Of a stretch of DNA of 12,785 bases, positions 6,769 to 12,785 are shown piece after piece (positions within the stretch are counted from its first letter, which is position 1; the number at the start of each line of letters is the position of its first letter). The DNA is from an uncultured Oscillospiraceae bacterium. GTDB lineage: Bacteria > Bacillota > Clostridia > Oscillospirales > Oscillospiraceae. The stretch is taken from NCBI GenBank assembly GCA_947627085.1, contig CANQUO010000047.1, positions 1 through 12,785 on the forward strand, written 5' to 3'. The translations under genes and the position numbers were made by a program. The notes below the pieces were generated by a model. The model worked only from the letters and a program-made list of their open reading frames with translations. It made no database searches and was not told where the DNA came from.

Positions 6769-7614
6769 ATGCTTGATCTCCCTCTCAATGTAGATTTTAC
6801 CGGTAAAACCGTGGTGGTCACCGGCGCGGGCGGAGTGCTGTGCTCCGTGATGGCCCGGGCCTTCGCCCAAGCGGGGGCCAAGGTGGCCGCTCTCGACCTC
6901 AACGAGGAGGCCGTAAAGAAGCTCTCCGACGAGGTAAAGGCCGAGGGCTATTGCCTTGAGGGCTACAAGTGCAACGTCTTAGAGCCAGAGTCCATCAAGG
7001 CCGCCCACGAGACGATTTTAAATGACTTCGGGCCCGTGGACATCCTCGTCAACGGCGCGGGCGGCAACAATCCCCGGGCCACCACCGATAACGAGTACCA
7101 GCACGCGGCCAAGGAGGGGCAAAAGACCTTCTTTGACCTTGACCCCTCCGGCGTGGACTTTGTGTTCAAGCTCAACTTCCAGGGCACCTTGTTGCCCACA
7201 CAGATTTTCGCCAAGGACATGGTGGAGCGGGGGAGCGGCGTCATCTTGAACGTCAGCTCCATGAACGCCTACATACCGCTGACGAAAATCCCAGCCTACT
7301 CGGGGGCCAAGGCCGCCATATCGAACTTCACCCAGTGGCTTGCAACCCACTTTGCCAAGTCCGGCATTCGGTGCAACGCCATCGCTCCCGGTTTCCTGGT
7401 CAGCAACCAGAACCGCAAGCTCCTTTTCAACGACGACGGCACGCCCACGGCGAGAAGCGAAAAGATACTCAACGGCACCCCCATGGGCCGCTTTGTGGAC
7501 GCGGAGGAGCTCTTAGGTGGCGTATTCTTCCTCTGCGACGATAAAGCCGCCAGCGCCATTACCGGCGTAGTCCTTCCCATCGACGCCGGATTCGCCGCCT
7601 ACTCCGGGGTTTGA
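6769..7614 (+). CDS. SDR oxidoreductase, probable D-mannonate oxidoreductase (fructuronate reductase)
   Basis: A 281-residue classical short-chain dehydrogenase. The Rossmann nucleotide loop is TGAGGVLC (18-25), followed by an acidic D43 after beta-2 (ALDLN), which suggests NAD(H). NGAGG is at 95-99, and the catalytic set is S164, Y177, K181 (YSGAK). A long loop (residues ~100-130, NNPRATTDNEYQHAAKEGQK) is typical of the SDR-type mannonate oxidoreductases such as Bacillus YjmF/UxuB, which interconvert D-fructuronate and D-mannonate. The reaction product is the UxuA substrate, so the uxuA neighbourhood supports the call. The start follows GGAAAGGA (6753-6760) with an 8-nt spacer. It is the last gene of the operon; cotJC converges on it. 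Related gluconate-type SDRs cannot be excluded. Confidence 0.8.
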   Translation: MLDLPLNVDFTGKTVVVTGAGGVLCSVMARAFAQAGAKVAALDLNEEAVKKLSDEVKAEGYCLEGYKCNVLEPESIKAAHETILNDFGPVDILVNGAGGNNPRATTDNEYQHAAKEGQKTFFDLDPSGVDFVFKLNFQGTLLPTQIFAKDMVERGSGVILNVSSMNAYIPLTKIPAYSGAKAAISNFTQWLATHFAKSGIRCNAIAPGFLVSNQNRKLLFNDDGTPTARSEKILNGTPMGRFVDAEELLGGVFFLCDDKAASAITGVVLPIDAGFAAYSGV

Positions 7615-7668
7615 TTATCATCACCCGACAACCACAAAACAGCCAACGGCCGCCAGCCTAGGGAATAA

Positions 7669-7703
7669 AAACGCCCAGAAAAGCATTGCCCTTCTGAGCG
7701 TTT
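7669..7703 (-). terminator. Intrinsic terminator between the convergent SDR and cotJ transcripts
   Basis: AAACGCCCAGAA (7669-7680) pairs with TTCTGAGCGTTT (7692-7703) across an 11-nt loop. On the minus strand the 12-bp stem is complete with one G-U pair and is followed by TTTTTATT. On the plus strand it has a C-A mismatch and only TTTCCTTG after it. It therefore best serves cotJC and should stop sugar-operon transcripts less efficiently. Confidence 0.8.
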
Positions 7704-7709
7704 CCTTGT

Positions 7710-8306
7710 TTATTTATCGAATGACGGGTTCATGAAGTAGACGTTCTTCTGGTCGAGCTTCTCCAGGGTCTTGCCCAGGGCCTCGCCGAAGCGCTGGAAG
7801 TGGACGACCTCGCGCTCCCGCAAAAAGCGTATGACGTTGTTCACGTCCGGGTCGTCGGACATGCGCAGGATGTTATCGTAGGTGGTGCGGGCCTTCTGCT
7901 CCGCACCCATGTCCTCGGTGAGGTCGGTGATGGTGTCGCCCTTTACGCCGATGGTCGCCGCGGTCCAGGGCGTGCCGGAGGCGAACTGGGGATATATTCC
8001 GGCGGTGTGGTCCACAAAGTATGTCTCAAAGCCGGCCTTCTTGATCTCCTCCATGGACATGTCCCGGGTAAGCTGATGGACGATGGATGCCACCATCTCA
8101 AAGTGCCCCAGCTCCTCAACGCCAATGTCCGTCAAAAGTCCCCGGAGCTCCGGATAGGGCATGGAGTAGCGCTGGCTTAAATACCTAAGCGACGCGGCAA
8201 GCTCCCCGTCAGGTCCACCGTATTGACTGATTATGAACTTGGCCAAGGCGGGGTTGGTGTTGGCGATCTTTACGGGATATTCGAGCTTTTTGATATATGA
8301 AAACAT
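7710..8306 (-). CDS. cotJC: Spore coat protein CotJC, manganese-catalase-like
   Basis: A 198-residue ferritin-like four-helix protein of the spore coat. The opening MFSYIKKLEYPVKI and QYGGPDGELAASLRYLSQRY match CotJC closely. Candidate di-metal ligands are E35 (GELAAS), E65 and H68 (VEELGH), E136 (GAEQKA), and E166 with H169 (REREVVH), the same order and spacing as in dimanganese catalases (Glu and His 33 residues apart at the second site). It is shorter than free catalases (~270-300), as usual for CotJC. The start codon lies 3 nt after the stop of the upstream fusion gene, the two being joined as TAAGGTATG on the minus strand. The only binding site is AAGG right at the start, so translation is probably coupled. 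In Bacillus cotJ is transcribed by the mother-cell factor sigma-E; the window shows no clear matching promoter. Confidence 0.93.
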   Translation of the reverse strand: MFSYIKKLEYPVKIANTNPALAKFIISQYGGPDGELAASLRYLSQRYSMPYPELRGLLTDIGVEELGHFEMVASIVHQLTRDMSMEEIKKAGFETYFVDHTAGIYPQFASGTPWTAATIGVKGDTITDLTEDMGAEQKARTTYDNILRMSDDPDVNNVIRFLREREVVHFQRFGEALGKTLEKLDQKNVYFMNPSFDK

Positions 8307-8309
8307 ACC

Positions 8310-8783
8310 TTATTTGGCGCTCCTTTCGCAGTATTCCCAGGGCCAAGGACCCTGAAGCCAGTCGTATTTGTCGCTCATCTCAAGGTCCTCCACGGTGAGG
8401 GGGCCGTACATCTTCACGTAGCGCTTCCAAGCCTCGTTTTTGAGGGCCAGAGTGTCCTTCATGGCCTTGAAGGCCTCCTTGTCGTTGGGGTGAGTGTCAA
8501 GGTAGAGCTGGAGCTCCTTCACCATGAACGTCAAGGCCATGAGCTCACCCAAGGGCGTGCCGGCGTAGGGGTTTGACTTGTTGACCATATTCATAAAAGG
8601 CAGGTCCAGGCCCGGGAACAGCGTCCCGCGGGTCAGGGCCTCCTCGGGGGCGTACATTGGCGGGTTCATCCCCTGGGGCGGCACCCAGGAGGTGGCCAAA
8701 GGCGCGCACATGGGCAACATACCGCATTTATAGCCGCAATCGCCGCCCATGTCGGGCTTCATATCGGGTTTCAGGTTTTCCAA
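8310..8783 (-). CDS. CotJA-CotJB fusion, spore coat protein
   Basis: A single 157-residue frame holding two coat proteins that are separate genes in Bacillus. Residues ~1-25 are a Met/Cys-rich leader (KPDMKPDMGGDCGYKCGML). Residues ~26-65 are CotJA-like: APLATSWVPPQ, then EEALTRGTLFPGLDLPF. Residues ~72-157 are CotJB-like: LGELMALTFMVKELQLYLDTHPND, YGPLTVEDL, and the closing PWPWE. The translation start is TTG (8781-8783 complement), preceded by GGAGG (8791-8795) at 7 nt; no internal ATG near the domain boundary has a binding site, so this is one protein rather than two overlapping genes. It is followed by cotJC with a 3-nt gap. Both domains are needed with CotJC for coat assembly in Bacillus; fusion would fix their ratio at 1:1. 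Confidence 0.88.
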   Translation of the reverse strand: MENLKPDMKPDMGGDCGYKCGMLPMCAPLATSWVPPQGMNPPMYAPEEALTRGTLFPGLDLPFMNMVNKSNPYAGTPLGELMALTFMVKELQLYLDTHPNDKEAFKAMKDTLALKNEAWKRYVKMYGPLTVEDLEMSDKYDWLQGPWPWEYCERSAK

Positions 8784-8881
8784 TTCAGTTCCTCCAAAAT
8801 CGTTATGGCCGCCAAGGCGACAGTGTCACCTTGAGCTTCCGATACATACTATGCCGCTTCCCCGACCGGCGATAAAAAAAG
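8784..8881 (-). promoter_or_regulatory. Intergenic region expected to hold the cotJ promoter
   Basis: About 98 nt between the fusion start and the flanking terminator. A promoter for cotJ must lie here or be supplied by read-through. The minus strand has CATAGTAT and GTATGTAT near 8841-8853, only loosely like the sigma-E or sigma-K -10 element, with no good -35 partner. I therefore mark the region and not a site. Confidence 0.35.
8791..8795 (-). promoter_or_regulatory. Ribosome binding site for the cotJA-cotJB fusion (TTG start)
   Basis: The plus strand CCTCC reads GGAGG on the minus strand, 7 nt before TTG. It is the strongest site in the region and settles the non-ATG start. Confidence 0.75.
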
Positions 8882-8920
8882 AATCACCCCGCGTCCCTGA
8901 TGGTGGGACGCGGGGTGATT
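8882..8920 (-). terminator. Perfect 16-bp intrinsic terminator of the ion-pump operon
   Basis: AATCACCCCGCGTCCC (8882-8897), loop of 7, then its exact complement (8905-8920). On the minus strand the stem is followed by CTTTTTTTAT (complement of 8872-8881), giving a textbook terminator 22 nt after the stop codon of the last antiporter-like subunit. The plus side lacks a T-run, so it works in one direction. It separates that operon from cotJ. Confidence 0.92.
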
Positions 8921-8942
8921 TTGCTAAAAAGGTCGCAGTATC

Positions 8943-10931
8943 TCAATACCTCATTATCAGAATAATAATGAGATACACCATCGCCGCGCAGAAGCCGGCG
9001 CCGTAGAGGAGGAGGCTATATGAGATACTGCCGGAGATGCGCTGGTAGGTGCGGCTCTGCCGGGGGTTGGAGGCGAAGTCCCCGGGTTCATAATCCTCGT
9101 CGACTCTGGGCGGGATGGGCTTCTGGCGAAGCAGTGTGTGGTCAAGCGCCGCCACAAGCCAGTCTGTGAGGTTATCAAGAATCCTGCACACAAGGGCGCC
9201 CAAGAAGGGGAAGGCTTTTTCAATGATCGGGCGGTAGACAAGCTCCTCAAGATCGAGCTTCGCGGGCCATAAGTTTACATAATATTTCTTTCCGCTCCCG
9301 TCACGTCGCATTAGCAGGGTGCGGATTATGAGCAGATACACCGCCGCGCCAATGGATATGGATATGAGGGCGCCCCGGAGGTTTGTAAGGGAGAACCACT
9401 CTATTCCGGCCCGCTGTGAGTCTCGCCAGAGAAGCGTGGGGTCCATAAAGCCCTCCATGAGCCTTGCCGCGCTCTCCATTATATGAGATGGGAGCATACC
9501 CATCACCGGTAGGGTAAGGGCGGGGATGCCTATCGCAAGGGCGGACTTTAAGCTCATATACGGCTTTTTCTCCACCGGCTTTTCCGGCTTTTCCACGAAT
9601 ATCGCCACGTAGAGTTTAGTCATATACGCCACGGTAAGGCCGCCGGAGATGAGAAAGAGCCATTCGACCGCCTTATATATCCATGCGCCCGACCCGGCAA
9701 GGGCGGTAAACTCGACGATGGACTCATGCAGGAGCGTCTTGCTCACGTAGCCGTTCCACAGCGGCACGCCGGCGATGCCCAGCGCCCCCATGAGAAAACA
9801 GACGTTGAGAAGCGGCTTATTTCGTCCCCAGCCCCGGATTTTATTCAAATCAAGCTCATGGGTGTTCATGTACACCACCCCGGCGCACATGAAAAGGACC
9901 AGCTTTATCATTGAGTGGTTCACCATGTGAAGCCCCGTGCCCCATACGGCCAAGTCGTTTTCACTGCCCAGCAGTCCCTGCATACCCACGCCCACAAGAA
10001 TAAAGCCTATCTGTGACATGGAGGAGCAGGCGAGCGTGCGCTTAAGGTCGATGGAGAATACCGCCAGCACCGCGCCAAGGACCATGGTCACCACGCCAAG
10101 GGCCAGTATCGCATTGCCCCAGACACCGTCGTGGAGAAATACCCTGGCCGTTAAGACCAGCACCCCGAAAACACCGGCCTTTGTGAGGACGCCGGACAGG
10201 AGGGCAGAGGCAGGAGCCGGAGCCACCGGGTGGGCCTTGGGAAGCCAGATGTGGAGCGGAAACATTCCTGCCTTGGCCCCAAAGCCTAAGAGTATCAGCG
10301 CCCCGGGCAGATAGAGGGCGGATTTGTCCGGCAATAACTCAACGGCGGTCCGGAGCTCATCAAAATTAAGCGTTCCAAGCCTGTTTTCAAGGAGGAACAG
10401 GCCCATCAGCATCACCATGCCGCCAATCACCGCCACGGCGATATACGTCTCTCCGGCCCGCATGGCCCCGGGCTTTTCGTCCTGTACCACCATGACGTAG
10501 GAGGTGAAGGACATTATCTCAAAGAAGATGAAGGTGGTGAAAAAGTCGTTTGACAAAAATACCCCAACCGTGGCCCCGCATGTCAGGAGCGTAAATAGGT
10601 AATACCTGTTGCGGTTCCTGTAATGGCCCAGATACTCGTTTGAAAATACCGTGGTCATCATCCACATCACAGCCGCGATGAGCGCGTAAACCGCCCTGAA
10701 GCCGTCCAGCTTAAGCTCAAGGCCCCGCCCGCAGATATTATCCACCGAAAGGGCAAGCTCCCGTCCAGAGGCCGCAGTGGCAAGAAGCCCAGCGCAGATC
10801 AAAAACTCCAACGCGCCAACCGTATCGGCCAGAATATCCCGGCCTTTTTTGCTCCGGCGTCCCAGGATATACGACGCCAGCGCTCCGATCATTGGCAGGA
10901 GGATGGGGAGAAGAAGGATGTAGTCTTTCAT
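8943..10931 (-). CDS. Proton-conducting membrane subunit, NuoL/HyfB-like (662 aa)
   Basis: A long integral membrane protein of the antiporter-like family (NuoL/M/N, MrpA/D, HyfB), which moves H+ or Na+ through buried charged residues. Visible key residues: E138 in FFEIMSF (TM5 Glu), K220 in GFGAKAGMFPLHIWLPKAHP (TM7 Lys), K251 (TM8), H335 and H339 with K343 in HMVNHSMIK, and K398 in NGYVSK (TM12 Lys). The antiporter core ends near residue 430. Residues ~430-662 add further membrane segments, a soluble stretch of about 100 residues (nt ~9030-9300), and a last helix ending MVYLIIILIMRY. This extended C-terminus is like HyfB/NuoL rather than NuoM/N, where it forms a lateral helix. The gene starts at ATG 10931 after GGAGG, 12 nt from the previous stop; it is the last gene of its operon. 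Confidence 0.9.
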   Translation of the reverse strand: MKDYILLLPILLPMIGALASYILGRRSKKGRDILADTVGALEFLICAGLLATAASGRELALSVDNICGRGLELKLDGFRAVYALIAAVMWMMTTVFSNEYLGHYRNRNRYYLFTLLTCGATVGVFLSNDFFTTFIFFEIMSFTSYVMVVQDEKPGAMRAGETYIAVAVIGGMVMLMGLFLLENRLGTLNFDELRTAVELLPDKSALYLPGALILLGFGAKAGMFPLHIWLPKAHPVAPAPASALLSGVLTKAGVFGVLVLTARVFLHDGVWGNAILALGVVTMVLGAVLAVFSIDLKRTLACSSMSQIGFILVGVGMQGLLGSENDLAVWGTGLHMVNHSMIKLVLFMCAGVVYMNTHELDLNKIRGWGRNKPLLNVCFLMGALGIAGVPLWNGYVSKTLLHESIVEFTALAGSGAWIYKAVEWLFLISGGLTVAYMTKLYVAIFVEKPEKPVEKKPYMSLKSALAIGIPALTLPVMGMLPSHIMESAARLMEGFMDPTLLWRDSQRAGIEWFSLTNLRGALISISIGAAVYLLIIRTLLMRRDGSGKKYYVNLWPAKLDLEELVYRPIIEKAFPFLGALVCRILDNLTDWLVAALDHTLLRQKPIPPRVDEDYEPGDFASNPRQSRTYQRISGSISYSLLLYGAGFCAAMVYLIIILIMRY

Positions 10932-10943
10932 TTTCCCGCCTCC

Positions 10944-12413
10944 TCACATAGCGCCCGCGGCCACGCGGGACAGAAGCTCCATAAGTCCCCCGGACCCCAT
11001 GCCGAGGGCCAGCATCGCCAGCATCAGCACGAAAAAGGGGAGCTTCATGTACATATTCGGGTCCCTCGCAAGCTCCAGCCCGTGCTCGCCCTGTCCCGCT
11101 GGCGGGAAAAAGGCGTTGACCACGGTGCCGAGGAGATAGGCGGCGGTGAGTACGGCCGAGATCAAAAGCGCCGCCACACCGGCTATGGGTAGCGCCCCTC
11201 CCTCGGCGAGGGCCGCGGTGGCAAGGCTCCATTTGCTTATAAATCCCGGGAGCAGGGGAACGCCCACCAGCGCGGCGGAAGCCAGGGTGAAGGCCGCGAA
11301 GGTCACGGGCATGTACCTCCCGAGGCCCGTGAGCTCCGGCACAAATTCCCGGTGGGTCATGTACATCACGGCCCCGGCGCAGAAAAAGAGCGTTATCTTC
11401 ATGACCCCGTGAAACACCATGTGGCTCAGCGCCCCGGTGAGCCCCGCCGGCGTCATCAGCGTCACGCCGAACACGATATAGCTTAAATTGCTGACGGTGG
11501 AGTAGGCAAGCCGCCTTTTAAGGTGCTGTTCCCGAAGTGCCATTGATGAGCCAAAGACGATGGTAAACACCGCGAAGGCCATCGCTATGCTCTGGGCCCA
11601 GGTGCCGTAGAGAAGCGAGGGCCCGAAGCAGTAAAACGTCACCCTCGTGATGGCGAAGGCCCCGGCCTTGACCACCGCCACGGCGTGCAAGAGCGCCGTC
11701 ACCGGCGTCGGCGCCACTCCGGCGGAGGGGAGCCAGGAGTGGAAGGGGAATACGGCGGCCTTTACGCCAAATCCAAAAAAGCACAGTAAGTACGCTACCA
11801 GCATAAGCGTCCGGCGCTCAGGGCCGGCCCCCACAAAGCCCCCGTAGGTGAACTCAAGGGAGCTGGAGCCGTAGGCGTAGAGTATCATCATCCCCGCGAA
11901 GGCGCAGGCCGCGCCGCCGATGGAGTAGGCCAGATACTTAATGCCTGCTCTCACGGACCGCCGGTCCCCGGAGTGGGTCACCAGCGGCAGTGTGACCAGG
12001 GTCAAAAGCTCATAGAAGAGGTATAGCGTAATAAGATTTGCGCTCATGGCGATGCCCAGGGTCACGCCGTAGGTCACGGTATAAAACGCGAAAAATTTGT
12101 CGTCCCCGCCCTCGTGCTTTATATACTCAAAGGCGTAGATGCTTGAAAGCGGCCACAAAAACGCCACAAGGCCCGAGAATACGCCGGAAAGGCCGTCCAG
12201 CCTCAAGGTGATATGGAGAGTCGCCGTTAAGGAGACGAACTTCAGCTGGCCGACAGGGGCCCTTAAGAGAAGCGCCAGGACAATCGCGGACGTGGCGCAG
12301 ACAAAGGAGAGTACATAGCACTCCCTGTGCAGGCGCTTTTTAAATCTGAAAAGGGGAAGGGCGGCGCCGGCGGCTATGGGGAGGAACACGGCGATAAGCA
12401 TCAGTATTTTCAT
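10944..12413 (-). CDS. Proton-conducting membrane subunit, NuoM/MrpD-like (489 aa)
   Basis: A 489-residue membrane protein of the same family, with about 14 helices and no C-terminal extension, as in NuoM, NuoN and MrpD. The functional charges are all present: E135 in LFYELLTL, K218 in GFGVKAAVFPFHSWLP, K249 in VVKAGAF, H331 and H335 with K339 in HMVFHGVMK, and K394 in GFISKW. The start ATG 12413 is preceded by GGGAGG at 6 nt, and the upstream gene stops 13 nt before it, so the genes are co-transcribed. It probably forms one of several parallel ion channels in a multi-subunit membrane complex. Whether the ion is H+ or Na+ and which redox module drives it cannot be told from the sequence. Confidence 0.9.
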   Translation of the reverse strand: MKILMLIAVFLPIAAGAALPLFRFKKRLHRECYVLSFVCATSAIVLALLLRAPVGQLKFVSLTATLHITLRLDGLSGVFSGLVAFLWPLSSIYAFEYIKHEGGDDKFFAFYTVTYGVTLGIAMSANLITLYLFYELLTLVTLPLVTHSGDRRSVRAGIKYLAYSIGGAACAFAGMMILYAYGSSSLEFTYGGFVGAGPERRTLMLVAYLLCFFGFGVKAAVFPFHSWLPSAGVAPTPVTALLHAVAVVKAGAFAITRVTFYCFGPSLLYGTWAQSIAMAFAVFTIVFGSSMALREQHLKRRLAYSTVSNLSYIVFGVTLMTPAGLTGALSHMVFHGVMKITLFFCAGAVMYMTHREFVPELTGLGRYMPVTFAAFTLASAALVGVPLLPGFISKWSLATAALAEGGALPIAGVAALLISAVLTAAYLLGTVVNAFFPPAGQGEHGLELARDPNMYMKLPFFVLMLAMLALGMGSGGLMELLSRVAAGAM

Positions 12414-12426
12414 GTGGCGCCTCCCT

Positions 12427-12785
12427 TCAGAAAATGAGCCCCGCCGCCTGAGCGGCGATATCGGTTATGGGACCCGGTAAAATGCCGGTCAAAAACGTAA
12501 GCGCCGTCAGGAGCAAAAGTGGAATGAGTATCCAGAGTGTGGGCTCTCTTTTTTGTACGCTCCCGTAGTCAAAATCCGCCCCCGGCAAAAACGCCCGTAT
12601 AGTGATGGAGAACAGATACCCCGCTGTGAGGAGGGCGCTTACAAGCAATATGATCGGCCCCAGCCAGGAGAAAATCGGTATTCCCGAGCCGAGAGAGCCC
12701 ATCGCAAAATACCACTTGCTCACAAAGCCCCCTAATGGCGGTATGCCCACAAGTCCCAGGGAACAGAGCGTAAAGCACCACATTG
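12427..12785 (-). CDS. Third proton-conducting membrane subunit, C-terminal part (5' end outside window)
   Basis: The frame is open to the right edge and ends at TGA 12427-12429. The ~119 residues seen match the end of the antiporter-like fold: LVGIPPLGGFVSKWYFA, with the TM12 Lys in GGFVSKW, then two or three more helices and a hydrophobic C-terminus without an extension, so NuoM/N or MrpD-like. The ATG at 12783 is not the start; the segment begins inside the fold, with several hundred residues off-window. It shares the SKW motif with the 489-residue subunit. Thirteen nt separate it from the next gene. Confidence 0.85.
   Translation of the reverse strand, partial: MWCFTLCSLGLVGIPPLGGFVSKWYFAMGSLGSGIPIFSWLGPIILLVSALLTAGYLFSITIRAFLPGADFDYGSVQKREPTLWILIPLLLLTALTFLTGILPGPITDIAAQAAGLIF

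Noticed and set aside
8838..8860. Sigma-E/sigma-K promoter for cotJ
   Set aside because: CATAGTAT/GTATGTAT elements match the -10 consensus only partly and no -35 fits at the right distance on the minus strand.
8943..12785. Naming the subunits nuoL/nuoM/nuoN
   Set aside because: Without the upstream catalytic genes, the family alone cannot separate complex I, hydrogenase and Mrp complexes.

Overview
The window looks like a chromosomal segment of a spore-forming, GC-rich member of the Clostridia, probably Oscillospiraceae-like. This rests on a cotJ spore-coat operon, strong GGAGG ribosome binding sites, TTG and GTG starts, and the protein families present. No rRNA, tRNA, CRISPR array, IS element or phage gene is visible. 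No gene-free stretch exceeds about 160 bases.

Left part (1-7614, + strand): a co-directional sugar-acid operon whose start lies outside the window. In order it holds the C-terminal part of one GPH-family sugar:cation symporter; a second GPH symporter interrupted by a single in-frame TAG; a small TM2-domain membrane protein; a HAD-family hydrolase; an intracellular family 3 glycoside hydrolase; a mannonate dehydratase gene (uxuA) broken by a frameshift with a probable short deletion; a small zinc-ribbon protein (DUF6487-like); and an SDR oxidoreductase of the D-mannonate oxidoreductase (fructuronate reductase) type. The reading is import of a uronic-acid-containing glycoside, cytoplasmic cleavage by GH3, fructuronate to mannonate by the SDR, and mannonate to 2-keto-3-deoxygluconate by UxuA. 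Uronate isomerase, KDG kinase, aldolase and regulator are not seen here. Two genes of the pathway are broken by independent lesions, so the operon is either decaying in this strain or the assembly carries errors.

Middle (7669-8783, - strand): a two-gene cotJ operon. Its first gene is a fusion of CotJA and CotJB in one reading frame, and the second is cotJC, a short manganese-catalase-like coat protein. It converges on the sugar operon, with a hairpin terminator between them.

Right part (8882-12785, - strand): the 3' end of an operon for a membrane ion-pumping complex. It has three consecutive paralogous antiporter-like subunits of the NuoL/NuoM/NuoN, MrpD, HyfB superfamily (the first cut by the window edge), closed by a perfect 16-bp terminator. 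Catalytic subunits must lie upstream, outside the window, so it is not possible to say whether this is a group 4 hydrogenase, a complex I-like enzyme or an Mrp antiporter.

I see no convincing undescribed system. The points most worth a second look are the amber codon in the second GPH gene, the uxuA lesion, and the CotJA-CotJB fusion.
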